From Phaeovulum vinaykumarii (GTDB lineage Bacteria > Pseudomonadota > Alphaproteobacteria > Rhodobacterales > Rhodobacteraceae), in NCBI RefSeq assembly GCF_900156695.1, contig NZ_FTOM01000002.1, forward strand, positions 186,001-250,000: a stretch of DNA of 64,000 bases. Reading direction: 5' to 3'. The notes below the pieces were generated by a model that ran no database searches, was not told the DNA's origin, and was given only the letters and a program-made list of their open reading frames with translations. Below, in pieces: positions 1-9,812 of the stretch (its first letter is position 1; each line of letters starts with the position of its first letter). Position numbers and translations under genes: made by a program.

Positions 1-1304
1 GCCGCCATCCGCAAGGGCGCGCGGATCACCCGGCGCAGCACCATCCGCGTCGGCTGATCGAGAAGCCGGCCCAGCGCCCCGGACAGGGGGCGCGCACGCG
101 AATAATCGGCCGGGGCGGGCGGGCGCATCGCCTCGGCCGGGGCCAGGCGGAACACCCGGCGCAGGACGAACACGCCCCCGGCCGAAGCCGCGCCGATGCT
201 GGTCAGCACGCCGGTGACGAAGGCGCCCGGATCGGGGCGGAAGATCAGGAAGGGAAAGTGGTAGAATTGCGCATAGACCCGCACCATGCCGCGCCCCGCC
301 GCGACCCCCAGAAGGCAGCCCGCCAGCGCCCCCAGCACGGCGATCACCAGCACCAGCTTCATGTAGTGCGCGCCGATCTCGCGGCCGCGGTAGCCGAAGG
401 CCTTGAGAAGGCCGATCTCCTCGCGCTCGGCCTCGACCAGGCGGGCGGCGACGATGTTCAGAAGAAAGGCCGCGACCGCCAGGAACAGCGGCGGAACCAC
501 CCGGTTCATGGTGCCCAGGCTCTCGATCTCCTCGCTGACGAAACGGTCCGACACCAGCGTGTCGCGCGCCATCGCCCCGGTGCCGCCATAGGGGGCCAGC
601 ACCCGGTCGATGCGGTCCAGAACCTCCGCCAGGCGCGCATCGCGCGACAGGGCAAAGAGCGCGGCGTTGAAGGCGCCGTCCATGTCATAGGCCGCGGCAA
701 GCGCCGTGCGGCGCATCCAGAACACCCCGAACCGCGCCGGGTCGGGCGACATCTCGCCGGGCACGGCGACGTAGAGATGTTCGGGGCTCTGGGCCAGGCC
801 CACGATCTTCAGATCCATGCGCGCGCCGTTCATCGTGGCCGCGATCCGGTCGCCCAGGCGAAGCCCATGCGCGCGGGCAAAGGCGTCAAGAACCACCACG
901 GCGTCGCGCGCAGCGGTGGGCGGAAGCTGCCCCGCCGTCAGATGCAGCAGCATCAGCCGCTGCGGCCCGCGGTCGGGCAGGGACAGCGCCTGGGCCTGCA
1001 CCGGCACGTCATGGCCCGGCATGTCCAGAAGGGCGGCCCCGTCGATCCGCCCTTCCGCCCCCGCCACGCCGGGGATCGCGGCCAGCCGCTCCAGCACCGC
1101 ATCGGGCGCGCGGGTCAGCGGGGCCACCACATCGGCCATGCGGTTGCGTTCGTAATAGGCGCGCCGCGTCTCGGAGAGCGAGGTGACAAGCCCGCTCATC
1201 ATCACCTGAAGCAGCACCCCCATGGCGATCACCGCGGCAATGGCCAGAGCCTGCCCCCGCATCCGCGCCAGATCGCGCAGGAGCTTGCGGTCGAGCGGGC
1301 TCAC
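1..1304 (-). CDS. ABC transporter permease, FtsX/MacB-like (partial, 3' end outside window)
   Basis: Inner-membrane permease of an ABC exporter; the C-terminal part lies beyond the left edge, leaving about 434 codons. The reading begins at a GTG whose last two bases share the TGA of the upstream ATPase gene (GTGA overlap), so the two are translationally coupled. An N-terminal membrane helix (about residues 15-35, [15 protein letters not shown]) is followed by a roughly 220-residue extracytoplasmic region, then three helices. The segment [19 protein letters not shown] between the second and third helices is the coupling-loop signature of FtsX-type permeases. The substrate cannot be read from the sequence; lipoprotein, peptide or toxic-compound export are all possible for this family. 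Confidence 0.85.
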   Translation of the reverse strand, partial: MSPLDRKLLRDLARMRGQALAIAAVIAMGVLLQVMMSGLVTSLSETRRAYYERNRMADVVAPLTRAPDAVLERLAAIPGVAGAEGRIDGAALLDMPGHDVPVQAQALSLPDRGPQRLMLLHLTAGQLPPTAARDAVVVLDAFARAHGLRLGDRIAATMNGARMDLKIVGLAQSPEHLYVAVPGEMSPDPARFGVFWMRRTALAAAYDMDGAFNAALFALSRDARLAEVLDRIDRVLAPYGGTGAMARDTLVSDRFVSEEIESLGTMNRVVPPLFLAVAAFLLNIVAARLVEAEREEIGLLKAFGYRGREIGAHYMKLVLVIAVLGALAGCLLGVAAGRGMVRVYAQFYHFPFLIFRPDPGAFVTGVLTSIGAASAGGVFVLRRVFRLAPAEAMRPPAPADYSRARPLSGALGRLLDQPTRMVLRRVIRAPLRMA

Positions 1305-2026
1305 CACACCACCTCGGCGGGCGAAAGGCGGGTGGCGTTTTCCCGCATGTCGGCGATCTGCCCGTCGCTCAGCCGCACGACGCGATGGGCCAGCCCGGCG
1401 ATGCTGGCGGCATGGGTGACCATCAGCACGGTGGCGCCCAGCCGGGCGTTGACGTCGCACAGCACCTCGAGGACGGCGCGGCCCGTGGCGCTGTCCAGCG
1501 CGCCGGTGGGTTCGTCGCAGAACAGGACTTCGGGCTGTTTGGCGATGGCGCGGGCGATGGCCACGCGCTGTTGCTCGCCGCCCGACAATTGCGCCGGGAA
1601 ATGATCGGCCCGCGCGCCCAGCCCCACCAGCGCCAGCGCCTCGGCGGCGGGCATGGGCGCGCGCGCGATCTCGGTGACAAGTTCGACATTCTCGCGCGCG
1701 GTCAGCCCCGGCATGAGGTTGTAGAACTGGAAGACAAAGCCCACATGGTCGCGCCGATAGCGGGTCAGCGCGGCGTCGCTCAGGCCCGTCAGCTCGGTGC
1801 CCTGAAAGCGCACGCTGCCCGCGCTGGGCCGGTCAAGCCCGCCCAGGATGTTGAGAAGCGTGGATTTCCCCGACCCCGAGGCCCCCAGCATCACCACGAT
1901 CTCGCCCGCGGGGATGTCCAGATCCACGCCGCGCAGCGCCTGCACCGCGCTGCGGCCTTCGCCATAGACGCGCGTCACGCCGCGCAGGGAAAAGGCGGGG
2001 CGCAGGGACAGGGCGGGATCGGGCAT
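1301..2026 (-). CDS. ABC transporter ATP-binding protein (LolD/MacB type)
   Basis: Cytoplasmic ATPase that powers the permease encoded directly downstream. About 241 residues, normal for this class. It has the Walker [10 protein letters not shown], the ABC signature [14 protein letters not shown], the Walker [13 protein letters not shown] with catalytic Glu, and the H-loop region VTHAAS. I chose the ATG at 2026 because GGAG sits 9 bases upstream; an ATG three codons earlier (2035) directly abuts the same GGAG and is less likely. The stop overlaps the start of the permease. The family exports lipoproteins, macrolides or peptides with FtsX-type partners; the substrate is unknown here. Confidence 0.9.
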   Translation of the reverse strand: MPDPALSLRPAFSLRGVTRVYGEGRSAVQALRGVDLDIPAGEIVVMLGASGSGKSTLLNILGGLDRPSAGSVRFQGTELTGLSDAALTRYRRDHVGFVFQFYNLMPGLTARENVELVTEIARAPMPAAEALALVGLGARADHFPAQLSGGEQQRVAIARAIAKQPEVLFCDEPTGALDSATGRAVLEVLCDVNARLGATVLMVTHAASIAGLAHRVVRLSDGQIADMRENATRLSPAEVVW

Positions 2027-2119
2027 GGGCTGCATCTCCGCGCGCGGCCGGCAGGGGCCCGGCCGTGCCGCCAGCCTAGCATCCCGGCGCCGCCGGGGCG
2101 AGAGGGGGCGCCTGCGGGG

Positions 2120-4468
2120 CTATTTCCGCCGCATCGCGTCGAGAAGTGCGGCCCCCAGCGCGCCGGTCTCGGTGCCGCTGGCGGTGCCTCCGCGACCTTG
2201 GCCGCCGCGGCCCTTTGGCTGCCCCTGGTTCTTGCCCTGCCCGAGACCCTTGCCCTGACCCTTGCCTTGGCCCTTTCCGGCGGCCGCCTTGCCGCCGCTC
2301 TCGGTGCCGCCGTCCCGGCGCATCGACAGGCCGATCCGCTTGCGGGGGATGTCGACCTCGGTCACGCGGACCTTGACCACATCGCCGGCCTTGACGACCT
2401 CGTGGGGGTCCTTGACGAAACGGTCGGCCAGCTGGCTGACATGGACCAGCCCGTCCTGATGCACCCCGATATCGACAAAGGCGCCAAAGGCCGCGACATT
2501 GGTCACCGTGCCTTCCAGCATCATGCCGGGGCGCAGATCCTTGATGTCCTCGACGCCGTCGGCAAAGGTCGCGGTCACGAAATGCGGGCGCGGGTCACGG
2601 CCGGGTTTTTCCAGCTCGGCCAGGATATCGCGCACCGTCGGCAGGCCGAAGGTCTCGTCCACGAAATCCTGCGCCTTCAGCCCCTTGAGCGCCGCGCCAT
2701 TGCCCATGATCTCGCGGATATCGCGCCCGCAGGCGGCCACGATGCGCCGCGCCACACCATAGGCCTCGGGGTGCACCGCCGAGGCATCGAGCGGTTCGGC
2801 CCCGTCGCGGATGCGCAGGAAGCCCGCGCATTGCTCGAAGGCGCGCGGCCCCAGCCCCGACACCTTGAGAAGCGCCCTGCGCGAGGGGAAGGCGCCCGCC
2901 TGGTCGCGGTGGGTCACGATGGCCTGCGCCAGCGCCGGGCCCAGCCCCGCCACATGCGCCAGAAGCGGCGCCGAGGCGGTGTTGAGATCCACCCCCACCG
3001 CGTTCACCGCATCCTCGACCACGGCCTCGAGTGCGCGGGCAAGCTGGCGCTGATCCACGTCGTGCTGATACTGCCCCACCCCGATCGACTGCGGCGTGAT
3101 CTTGACCAGCTCGGCCAGCGGATCCTGGAGCCGGCGCGCGATCGACACCGCCCCGCGCAGCGACACGTCCAGATCGGGAAATTCCCGCGCCGCCAGTTCC
3201 GAGGCCGAATAGACCGACGCGCCCGCCTCGGACACGACCACCTTCGCCGGTTTCGAGGCCCCCGGCAGATGCTTGAGGACATCGGCCACGACGCGCTCGG
3301 TCTCGCGGCTGGCGGTGCCGTTGCCGATGGCGATCAGCTCGACCCCGTGGCGGCGGATCAGCTCGGCCAGCTTCGCTTCGGTGCCGCGCAGGTCGTTCTT
3401 CGGCGCAAAGGGATAGAGCGTCGCGGTCTCGAGCAGCTTGCCCGTGGCATCGACCACCGCCGCCTTGACCCCGGTGCGGATGCCGGGATCCAGCCCCAGC
3501 GTCGGGCGTGCGCCCGCAGGCGCGGCCAGCAGCAGGTCGCGCAGGTTGCGGGCAAAGACGGCGATGGCCTCGTCATGGGCGCGCTTGCGCAGCTCGGACA
3601 GCAGGTCGATATACATCGACAGCGACAGCTTGACCCGCCAGGTCCAGCCCGCCACCTCGCGCAGCCAGCGATCGCCGGGGCCGTCGCCCGCGATGCCGAT
3701 CTCGGCGGCGATGATGTCGATGGCGCGGGCGGGGCCGGTTTCGGGCTCGGGGGCGATTTCGACCGTCACCACCTCCTCCTTCGAGGCGCGCAGGATCGCC
3801 AACGCCCGGTGCGCGGGGATGGTGGCCCATTTCTCGCGGTGATCGAAGTAATCCGAGAATTTGGCGCCCGCCTCGGCCTTGCCCTCGATCAGCCGGGCAC
3901 TGATGAAGGCCTCGGCGCGCATGAAGTCGCGCAGCCGGCCCAGAAGGCGCGCGTTTTCGCTCAGTTCTTCGGCCAGGATGTCGCGCGCGCCCTCAAGCGC
4001 GGCCTTGGGCGTGGCGACGGCCTCGGACAGGTAGCCCTGCGCCAGCGTGGCGGGATCGGCGCGGCGGTCGGCCGCGATGGCGCGCAACAGCGGCTCCAGC
4101 CCGTTTTCGCGCGCGATCATCGCCTTGGTCCGGCGCTTGGGCTTGAAGGGCAGGTAGATGTCCTCGAGCGCGGCCTTGGTCGTGGCGCCGGCGATGGCGC
4201 GCGACAGATCGTCGGTCAGCTTGCCCTGCTCGCGGATCGAATTCAGGATCGCCGCGCGCCGGGTCTCCATCTCGCGCAGATAGACCAGACGTTCGGAGAG
4301 GGTGCGCAGCTGCGTGTCATCAAGGCCCCCGGTCACCTCCTTGCGGTAGCGCGCGACGAAGGGCACCGTGGCGCCTCCGTCCAGAAGCTCGGTCGCCGCG
4401 CGCACCTGGGCGGGGGTTGCGGCGATCTCTTCGGCAATCGTGCGGGCGATGCGGTCGGCGGTGTCCAA
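2120..4468 (-). CDS. tex: Tex family RNA-binding transcription accessory protein
   Basis: Cytoplasmic nucleic-acid-binding protein of about 782 residues, matching the usual Tex length. Order of domains: Tex N-terminal helical region, YqgF/RNase H-like domain ([17 protein letters not shown]), helix-hairpin-helix region, S1 domain ([21 protein letters not shown]), then a low-complexity tail rich in Gly, Lys and Gln. The likely start is the TTG at 4468, preceded by AGGAG at an 8-base distance; an upstream TTG at 4528 is in frame but has no ribosome-binding site. The first 149 bases are overlapped by the amidotransferase frame upstream. Tex proteins act in transcription or RNA metabolism; the exact role in this group is unclear. 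Confidence 0.93.
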   Translation of the reverse strand: MDTADRIARTIAEEIAATPAQVRAATELLDGGATVPFVARYRKEVTGGLDDTQLRTLSERLVYLREMETRRAAILNSIREQGKLTDDLSRAIAGATTKAALEDIYLPFKPKRRTKAMIARENGLEPLLRAIAADRRADPATLAQGYLSEAVATPKAALEGARDILAEELSENARLLGRLRDFMRAEAFISARLIEGKAEAGAKFSDYFDHREKWATIPAHRALAILRASKEEVVTVEIAPEPETGPARAIDIIAAEIGIAGDGPGDRWLREVAGWTWRVKLSLSMYIDLLSELRKRAHDEAIAVFARNLRDLLLAAPAGARPTLGLDPGIRTGVKAAVVDATGKLLETATLYPFAPKNDLRGTEAKLAELIRRHGVELIAIGNGTASRETERVVADVLKHLPGASKPAKVVVSEAGASVYSASELAAREFPDLDVSLRGAVSIARRLQDPLAELVKITPQSIGVGQYQHDVDQRQLARALEAVVEDAVNAVGVDLNTASAPLLAHVAGLGPALAQAIVTHRDQAGAFPSRRALLKVSGLGPRAFEQCAGFLRIRDGAEPLDASAVHPEAYGVARRIVAACGRDIREIMGNGAALKGLKAQDFVDETFGLPTVRDILAELEKPGRDPRPHFVTATFADGVEDIKDLRPGMMLEGTVTNVAAFGAFVDIGVHQDGLVHVSQLADRFVKDPHEVVKAGDVVKVRVTEVDIPRKRIGLSMRRDGGTESGGKAAAGKGQGKGQGKGLGQGKNQGQPKGRGGQGRGGTASGTETGALGAALLDAMRRK

Positions 4469-5264
4469 GGCGGGGGCTCCTGTCAGATCCGGGACCGACG
4501 TGATAGCCGCCCGCGCGCGTCCCGCCAAGGGGGGCGTTCAGCGCGCGTTCGGGGGCAAGCGCGGCCTGAAGCGCGCGGTCCATCGCCGCGGCGCTTGCGC
4601 GGAAGGCGGGCAGAAGGGGGGCGACCTCCTTGACCAGGGTGGCGGCGCGGGCGGCGCCCAGCGCTTCGCGCAGGCTTGCGGCATAGGCGGGGATCGCCTG
4701 CCAGTCGGCCACGGTCGTCTCGGTGATCTCGACGTGGAATTTCAGCCCCCAGGCGTGGTGTCCCCAGCGGATGGCCTGGGTGGGGCAGGCGGCGTTCTCG
4801 GCCAGGATCACCGCGCCTGCGGGCAGGTCGCGGATCTCGGCGCCGTGACATTGGAAGGTGGTCAGCCGCTCGGGCAGCGTGGCGAAGATCGGGTCGGCGG
4901 CGCCGGCTGCGGTGCGCGTCACCTCGGCCAGACCGACCTCGGGGCGGGCCATCGGCGCGACGTGGCCGCCCAGCGCCTCGGCCAGAAGCTGATGCCCCAG
5001 ACAGATCCCCAGATAGGGCCGGCCCAGATCGGCCACCCAATGCCGGATCGCGGCCAGTTCGGCGCACATCCAGGGCAGGGCGTCCTTGTCCCACAGATCC
5101 TGCGGGCCGCCCATCGCCACCATCAGGTCGAACCCCTCCAGCGGCGGGATCGTCTCGCCCGCGTCCAGCTCGATCGCGGTCAGCCGATGCCCCGCCGCGG
5201 CCCAGAGATCGCGCAGGCTGCCAGGGTGTTCGATGGCCAGATGCTGGAGGACAAGGATGTTCAT
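4320..5264 (-). CDS. Class I glutamine amidotransferase domain protein with read-through tail
   Basis: GMP-synthase-like amidotransferase fold with the full catalytic triad: Cys88 in GICLGHQ, and His177 and Glu179 in KFHVE. Such stand-alone enzymes hydrolyse glutamine or act on gamma-glutamyl compounds. The recognisable domain ends near residue 235; the remaining 75-80 residues are Arg/Gly/His-rich, read out of frame through the beginning of tex, and resemble no domain. Deletion of one C from the CCCCC near 4553 would give a TGA at once, at about 4540, ending the protein at the expected size. So either a sequencing or real indel extended the frame, or this is a natural long overlap. ATG start at 5264 after GGGGG. 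Confidence 0.75.
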   Translation of the reverse strand: MNILVLQHLAIEHPGSLRDLWAAAGHRLTAIELDAGETIPPLEGFDLMVAMGGPQDLWDKDALPWMCAELAAIRHWVADLGRPYLGICLGHQLLAEALGGHVAPMARPEVGLAEVTRTAAGAADPIFATLPERLTTFQCHGAEIRDLPAGAVILAENAACPTQAIRWGHHAWGLKFHVEITETTVADWQAIPAYAASLREALGAARAATLVKEVAPLLPAFRASAAAMDRALQAALAPERALNAPLGGTRAGGYHVGPGSDRSPRLGHRRPHRPHDCRRDRRNPRPGARGDRASGRRRHGALRRALPQGGDRGP

Positions 5265-5345
5265 GACAGGCCCCCGAGCGCTTTGCCGCGTATCCGCGGT
5301 TTCCCGTCAAGCGGGAACCGTTTTCATCGCGCCGGCCCGGGGGGA

Positions 5346-5582
5346 TCACGCGGACAGCCAGCCCTCCAGGCGGGCGGCGTCGGGCAGGCCGCCGGAATGG
5401 ACCAGCGTGCCGTCGATCGAGATGCCCGGCGTCGACATCACGCCCGAAAGCGCGATGGCGCGGGGGTCGGTGATCTTCTCGATCTCGACGGCGACGCCCA
5501 GCTTTGCGGCGGTGTCGGCGACCATGCTGGCGGTGGTTTCGCAACGTTTGCAGCCGGGGCCATAGACCTTGACGGATTTCAT
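5346..5582 (-). CDS. Small redox-active disulfide protein (thioredoxin-like)
   Basis: A 78-residue thioredoxin-fold protein with the motif GCKRC at residues 10-14 (CxxC), and a cis-Pro-like segment STPGISIDG. It matches the small redox-active disulfide family that is commonly encoded next to DUF318-type permeases. It begins 13 bases after the end of the permease gene and is read in the same direction, so it is the third gene of an ArsR-permease-thioredoxin operon. It probably supplies or receives thiol electrons for a metalloid or metal handled by the permease; that role is inferred from context. Confidence 0.85.
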   Translation of the reverse strand: MKSVKVYGPGCKRCETTASMVADTAAKLGVAVEIEKITDPRAIALSGVMSTPGISIDGTLVHSGGLPDAARLEGWLSA

Positions 5583-5595
5583 GTGCGCGTGTCCT

Positions 5596-6675
5596 TCAGA
5601 ACAGGAGGTTGAACAGGAAGCCCACGGCCAGGATGCCGCTGGCGACGACGCCGACGAAGACCGCGATCAGGCGCAGCGTCAGCACCTGTCGCAGGATGAT
5701 CATCTCGGGCAGGCTCAGCGCGATCACGCTCATCATGAAGGCCAGCACCGTGCCGAGCGCCGCGCCCTTGCCCAGAAGCGCCTCGACGATGGGGATCACG
5801 CCGGCGGCGTTGGTATACATGGGAACGCCCAGCGCGACGGCGGCGGGGACCGACCACCAGGCCTCGGCGCCCATGATGCGGATCATCAGATCCTCGGGGA
5901 CATAGCCGTGGATCAGCGCGCCCATGCCGATGCCCAGCACCACCCACAGCCAGACCTTGCCCACGATCTCGCGCACGGCCGCAAGGCCCATGCGATAACG
6001 CTCGGGCATCGTGGGCCGTTCGGGGCCGCTCTGGCAGCCCGAGGCGGCAGCGGCGTGGATTTCGCGGACCCAATCCTGCAACCAGCCCTCGAGGCGCAGC
6101 TTGCCGATCACGAACCCCGCCACCACCGCGATGCCCAGGCCAAAGACCAGGTAGGTCAGCGCCACCTGCCAGCCGACCAGCCCGAAGAGAAGGACCAGCG
6201 CCACCTCGTTGACCATTGGGGCGGCGATCAGGAACGAGAAGGTGACCCCGAGCGGGATGCCCGCCGAGACAAAGCCGATGAACAGCGATACCGCCGAGCA
6301 CGAGCAGAACGGCGTCACCACGCCCAGACCCGCCGCCATGGCGTTGCCCACGCCCTCGTGGCGCCCGGTCAGCAGCGCGCGGGTCCGTTCCGCCGAAAAG
6401 AAGCTGCGCAGGACCGTCACGGCAAAGACGATCAGCACCAGGAGCATCATCACCTTGGGCACATCATAGAGAAAGAAGGCCAGCGCCGCGCCGGTGTGGC
6501 TGTCGCGGGCGACCGGGCCCCAGGCGGTAAGGGTCTCGGTGACGGCTTCGGCCAGGGGGGCAAGCTGGCCATAGACCAGCCACCACAGGACGGCCGCGGC
6601 GGCCACGCCCAGGTGCCAGGGCCAGTCGGGGCGCGCGGCGGCGGGGGCGGGGGCGTCCGAAGGGGTGAGGCTCAT
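5596..6675 (-). CDS. Permease of the DUF318/ArsP (YraQ) family
   Basis: Integral membrane protein of about 359 residues with some eight to ten hydrophobic helices. The segment GVVTPFCSCSAVSLFIGF carries the conserved Cys-Ser-Cys of this family, which in ArsP is implicated in binding trivalent organoarsenicals; a second conserved part is PMYTNAAGVIPIVEALLGKG. A central Cys-containing loop (AAASGCQSG) links the two halves. The ATG at 6675 shares ATGA with the arsR stop, giving translational coupling. Upstream in-frame codons exist but overlap arsR and have no role. Function in arsenical or other thiophilic ion efflux is inferred from family and neighbours. Confidence 0.88.
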   Translation of the reverse strand: MSLTPSDAPAPAAARPDWPWHLGVAAAAVLWWLVYGQLAPLAEAVTETLTAWGPVARDSHTGAALAFFLYDVPKVMMLLVLIVFAVTVLRSFFSAERTRALLTGRHEGVGNAMAAGLGVVTPFCSCSAVSLFIGFVSAGIPLGVTFSFLIAAPMVNEVALVLLFGLVGWQVALTYLVFGLGIAVVAGFVIGKLRLEGWLQDWVREIHAAAASGCQSGPERPTMPERYRMGLAAVREIVGKVWLWVVLGIGMGALIHGYVPEDLMIRIMGAEAWWSVPAAVALGVPMYTNAAGVIPIVEALLGKGAALGTVLAFMMSVIALSLPEMIILRQVLTLRLIAVFVGVVASGILAVGFLFNLLF

Positions 6676-6965
6676 GCGGCGGTCCTTTCGTGCGAGGCTG
6701 CGGCAGCGGCCAGAACGGCGCTCAGGATCGCCGCGATCTCGGGGGGCATCTCGGGGTTCAGCCGATAGCGCACCCATTGCGCATCGCGCCGGTCGGTGAC
6801 CAGCCCGGCCTGGCGCAGCACCTGCATGTGGCGCGACATGCGGCTTTGGGTGGCGCCGAGCTTGCGCATCAATTCGCAGACGCAATGTTCAGAGCCATCG
6901 GCCAGCAGCGCCATCGCCTGAAGGCGCGTGGGTTCGGCCAGGGCGGCCAGGACGGTCTGGACCAT
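6672..6965 (-). CDS. ArsR/SmtB-family metal-responsive repressor
   Basis: Winged-helix repressor of about 97 residues. It shows the core AEPTRLQAMALLADGSEHCVCELMRKL followed by the recognition helix TQSRMSRHMQVL. The Cys pair in HCVCEL is the classic ArsR metal(loid) site that releases DNA on binding. The ATG at 6965 has GGAG 7 bases upstream; earlier in-frame starts (6983, 7028) lack one, and the inverted repeat at 6982-6997 would then be coding. It heads a minus-strand operon with the permease and thioredoxin. Likely autoregulated through the adjacent palindrome. Confidence 0.88.
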   Translation of the reverse strand: MVQTVLAALAEPTRLQAMALLADGSEHCVCELMRKLGATQSRMSRHMQVLRQAGLVTDRRDAQWVRYRLNPEMPPEIAAILSAVLAAAAASHERTAA

Positions 6966-6981
6966 GAGAGGGCTCCGCTTC

Positions 6982-6997
6982 ATGCGCATCTGCGCAT
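6982..6997. promoter_or_regulatory. Candidate ArsR operator: perfect inverted repeat
   Basis: ATGCGCA-TC-TGCGCAT, a perfect 7-bp inverted repeat with a 2-bp spacer, lying 17 bases upstream of the arsR start codon. Position and symmetry fit an autoregulatory operator for the minus-strand arsR-permease-thioredoxin operon. Inference from symmetry and location. Confidence 0.55.
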
Positions 6998-7084
6998 AAG
7001 CGGTAATGCCGCCGGGGGCGGCGGTCAAGGCCCCCCCCCGGCGCCCGTCATCGTGGTGTCATCAAAGCTTCACTGGACCGGCTT

Positions 7085-7110
7085 CATAATTCCAGTATTC
7101 AGGAATTATG
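7085..7110. promoter_or_regulatory. Candidate operator over the start of the ArsR-ArsC fusion gene
   Basis: CATAATTCC and GGAATTATG form a perfect 9-bp inverted repeat around an 8-bp spacer. The right arm includes the ATG start codon of the fusion gene. It is AT-rich against a GC-rich background and differs in sequence from the other repeat at 6982-6997, suggesting that the two divergent units answer to different ArsR-type regulators. Confidence 0.55.
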
Positions 7111-7962
7111 GAACAGAATGATGCCGCCCATGCCTTTGCCACCCTTGGCCACCGCGACCGTCTGGCCGTCTTCCGGCTGCTGATGCGCTTTGCCCCGCGC
7201 GGCGTGCGCCCCACCGAGATGGCCGCGGCGCTGGGTCTGCGGCCCAACACGCTGTCGCATCACCTGTCGGATCTGGTGGCGGCGGGGCTGGTGGGCGTCG
7301 AACGGCAGGGGCGGTCGCTGTTCTATTCGGTGAATCTGGCCGCGGCCCAGGGGCTGATCGGCTATCTGGCGCTCGATGTGGGGCGGGCGCGGCCCGACCT
7401 TCTGGGCGCGCTTCACAGACCGGAAAGGGAGACCCCCGCCATGAACGACAGAACGTGGAACGTGCTCTTCATCTGCTCGGGCAATTCCGCCCGGTCCCTG
7501 TTCGCCGAGGCGCTGTTGCGCGATCTCGGGCGGGGGCGGTTTCGCGCCTTTTCCGCCGGGGTGCGGCCGGGGCGCGGCCCCAATCCCTTCGCGCTCGAGG
7601 TGCTGGCGCGCAACGGCCATGACACCGCGCCGCTGCGCGCGAAGGATATCGCCGAATTCCAGACCCCCGATGCCCCGGTGATGGATTTCGTCTTCACCGT
7701 CTGCGACACCGCCGCGGCCGAGGAATGCCCGCCCTGGCCGGGCCAGCCGATCACCGGGCATTGGGGCCTGCCCGACCCGGTGAAGGCCACCGGCACCGAC
7801 GCCGAAAAGGCGCTGGTCTTTGCCCGGACCTATGGCGCGATGCACCGCCGGATCGCGGCCTTTGTCGAACTGCCCTTCGCCAGCCTGGACCGGATGTCGC
7901 TGCAAGCGCGTGTCGATGCCCTGGGCGACGACATCCCCGCAGAAGAAGGGGACCGCGCATGA
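7108..7962 (+). CDS. ArsR-type HTH fused to low-molecular-weight arsenate reductase
   Basis: A 284-residue two-domain protein. Residues 1-105 form a winged helix-turn-helix of the ArsR type ([19 protein letters not shown] as recognition region), without an obvious Cys metal site. Residues 116-275 form a low-molecular-weight phosphatase/arsenate-reductase domain with the P-loop CSGNSARS (nucleophile Cys123) and further Cys residues in [13 protein letters not shown]. Such fusions would sense and reduce arsenate. ATG at 7108 has AGGA unusually close (3 bases) and is embedded in an inverted repeat, consistent with autoregulation. It is coupled to the following GAPDH gene by an ATGA overlap. Confidence 0.88.
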   Translation: MEQNDAAHAFATLGHRDRLAVFRLLMRFAPRGVRPTEMAAALGLRPNTLSHHLSDLVAAGLVGVERQGRSLFYSVNLAAAQGLIGYLALDVGRARPDLLGALHRPERETPAMNDRTWNVLFICSGNSARSLFAEALLRDLGRGRFRAFSAGVRPGRGPNPFALEVLARNGHDTAPLRAKDIAEFQTPDAPVMDFVFTVCDTAAAEECPPWPGQPITGHWGLPDPVKATGTDAEKALVFARTYGAMHRRIAAFVELPFASLDRMSLQARVDALGDDIPAEEGDRA

Positions 7963-8969
7963 CCCGCATCGCCGTCAACGGGCTGGGCCGCATCGGCAAG
8001 CTGGTGCTGCGCGATCTGATCGACACCGGCGCGGGGGGCGAGATCGTCCTTCTGAACGACGCCGAGGGCGATCCCGCGCAGCATGCGCTGCTGATGGAAT
8101 TCGACAGCGTGCATGGCCGCTGGCCGACCCCGGTCGCTGCGGCCGAAGGCGGGCTTGTCCTGGGCGGGCGCCAGATCCGGCTGACGTGCGAGCGCGCGCT
8201 GGACGCGCTGCCGCTGGCCGAGATGGGGGTCGATCTGGTGATCGACTGCACCGGCGCCTTTCGCACCGGCGCGGCGCTTGCGCCCTATTTCGCCGCCGGC
8301 GTGAAGACGGTCGTGGTCAGCGCCCCGGTCAAGGATGGCGGCGCGCTGAACCTGGTCTATGGGATCAATCACGCGCTTTACGACGGCAGCCAGCGGTTGC
8401 TGACGGCGGCGTCCTGCACGACCAATTGCCTGGCGCCGGTGGTCAAGGTTCTCCACGAGGGCCTGGGCATCCGCCACGGGTCGATCACCACGCTTCATGA
8501 CGTGACCAACACCCAGACCATCGTCGACCGCCCCGCCCGCGACATGCGTCGCGCGCGCTCGGCGCTGATGAACCTGATCCCCACCACCACCGGCTCGGCC
8601 ACCGCGATCGCGCTGATCTATCCCGAACTTGCGGGACGGCTGAACGGGCATGCGGTGCGGGTGCCCCTGCTCAATGCCTCGCTGACCGATTGCGTCTTCG
8701 AGGTGGAGCGCCCGACCACGGCCGAGGAGGTCAACGTCCTGTTCGCCGCCGCCGCCGAAGGGCCGCTGCGCGGGATCCTGGGCTTCGAGACACGGCCGCT
8801 GGTGTCGAGCGACTTCACCAACGACCCGCGCTCGGCGATCATCGACGGCCCCTCGACCATGGTCACGGGCGGCACCCAGGTGAAGGTCTATGCCTGGTAT
8901 GACAACGAATGGGGCTATGCCTGCCGGCTGGCCGATATCGTCCGCATGGCGGCGGCACGGGCGGGCTGA
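7959..8969 (+). CDS. Type I glyceraldehyde-3-phosphate dehydrogenase, ars-associated
   Basis: About 336 residues. N-terminal NAD-binding motif [15 protein letters not shown], catalytic Cys in [11 protein letters not shown], and the conserved C-terminal WYDNEWGYA. The ATG overlaps the stop of the ArsR-ArsC fusion gene by four bases, so it belongs to the arsenic operon rather than to glycolysis. In known systems a GAPDH of this kind makes 1-arseno-3-phosphoglycerate from arsenate and ArsJ exports it. No arsJ follows here: the next gene is a convergent protease. It could also serve as an ordinary GAPDH. Confidence 0.9.
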   Translation: MTRIAVNGLGRIGKLVLRDLIDTGAGGEIVLLNDAEGDPAQHALLMEFDSVHGRWPTPVAAAEGGLVLGGRQIRLTCERALDALPLAEMGVDLVIDCTGAFRTGAALAPYFAAGVKTVVVSAPVKDGGALNLVYGINHALYDGSQRLLTAASCTTNCLAPVVKVLHEGLGIRHGSITTLHDVTNTQTIVDRPARDMRRARSALMNLIPTTTGSATAIALIYPELAGRLNGHAVRVPLLNASLTDCVFEVERPTTAEEVNVLFAAAAEGPLRGILGFETRPLVSSDFTNDPRSAIIDGPSTMVTGGTQVKVYAWYDNEWGYACRLADIVRMAAARAG

Positions 8970-8976
8970 GACGCGC

Positions 8977-9715
8977 TCAGTTGCAGGTCACCTGATGCGT
9001 GATCGCGGCCAGACGGCGGCCCAGTTCCTCGGGGGGGGGGGGGCGGGCTGCCCGTCGCGCCGATCTGCGGCGCGACGCCGTTTTGCGACAGGAACAGCTT
9101 GGCGATCTCGCCGCGGATGGCGAAATTGACGTTCTGGGGGATGTCGCCGATCTCGTTCTGGATGAATTGCGCGTCAAGTTTCGAGACCACGACCCCGATC
9201 ACATGGCCTTCGGCATCGACCACAGGGCCGCCGGAATTGCCGGGCTGGACCGGCGCCGAGATCTGCATCTGGCGCATGTCGCCGCCCAGCCCCTTCATGC
9301 CGGTGACCGATCCGCGGGTGATGTTCAACCCGCCCAGAAGCCCCGCCAACGGATAGCCCGCCACCGTCACATCGGCGTTCAGCGCCGCGGGGCGGGGCGA
9401 GAAGGCGGCGCTGGACAGGCCCGTGGCGCCCGTCATCTGCACCAGCGCCAGGTCCAGATCGGCGTCTGCCGCGATCAGCGCCGCGGGGGCGCCGTCCACG
9501 GTCAGGCTGCGGCATTCCCCGGCAACATGGTTGTTGGTCAGGATCATCCCGTCGGGGGTGACGGCAAAGCCGGTGCCGGTCGCGCCGCCGCCGGTGCCCG
9601 AGGGCGCGGACCGAGAGGGGGGCGGGCTCTGGGTGCCGGTGTCCCTGGCGCGCGCGGCATCCACCCCGTCCAGAAACGCCATGACGCCGGAATAGAGCGC
9701 GCCGTTCAAACGCAA
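8977..9715 (-). CDS. Trypsin-like serine protease, frameshifted in a C13 tract
   Basis: S1-type protease domain with His in ILTNNHVAGE, Asp in DADLDLAL and Ser in QPGNSGGPV. The literal frame is diverted at a 13-base G tract on the plus strand (9031-9043) and runs on to 8915, into the end of the GAPDH gene. Shifting by one base in the tract gives the ending GRRLAAITHQVTCN with a stop at 8977, just clear of the neighbour, so this is the ancestral end. The start is unclear: TTG at 9715 lacks a good ribosome-binding site, no signal peptide is visible, and the N-terminus may be lost. It could be phase-variable, decayed or a sequencing artefact. Confidence 0.7.
9031..9043. repeat. 13-G homopolymer tract inside the protease gene
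   Basis: Thirteen consecutive G on the plus strand (C in the protease mRNA sense). It sits exactly where the protease loses its expected frame. Tracts of this length are prone to slippage both in vivo and in sequencing. Confidence 0.95.
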
Positions 9716-9812
9716 CGATCTTACGCCCCCACCTCCTGCACCGGCTCGGCGATCTGGTGGGCGGCGTCGACGCTCGGGCGACGGCGGATTGCCGCTATCG
9801 GTGCAATGAGCC

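Noticed and set aside
258-1604. Long plus-strand frame antisense to the ABC permease
   Set aside because: Low-complexity Arg/His/Gly-rich translation without domains. It mirrors the real minus-strand permease and ATPase, which have full motifs.
1385-4633. Very long plus-strand frame (over 1000 codons) opposite tex
   Set aside because: Antisense shadow of a GC-rich gene; Tex has all domains on the other strand.
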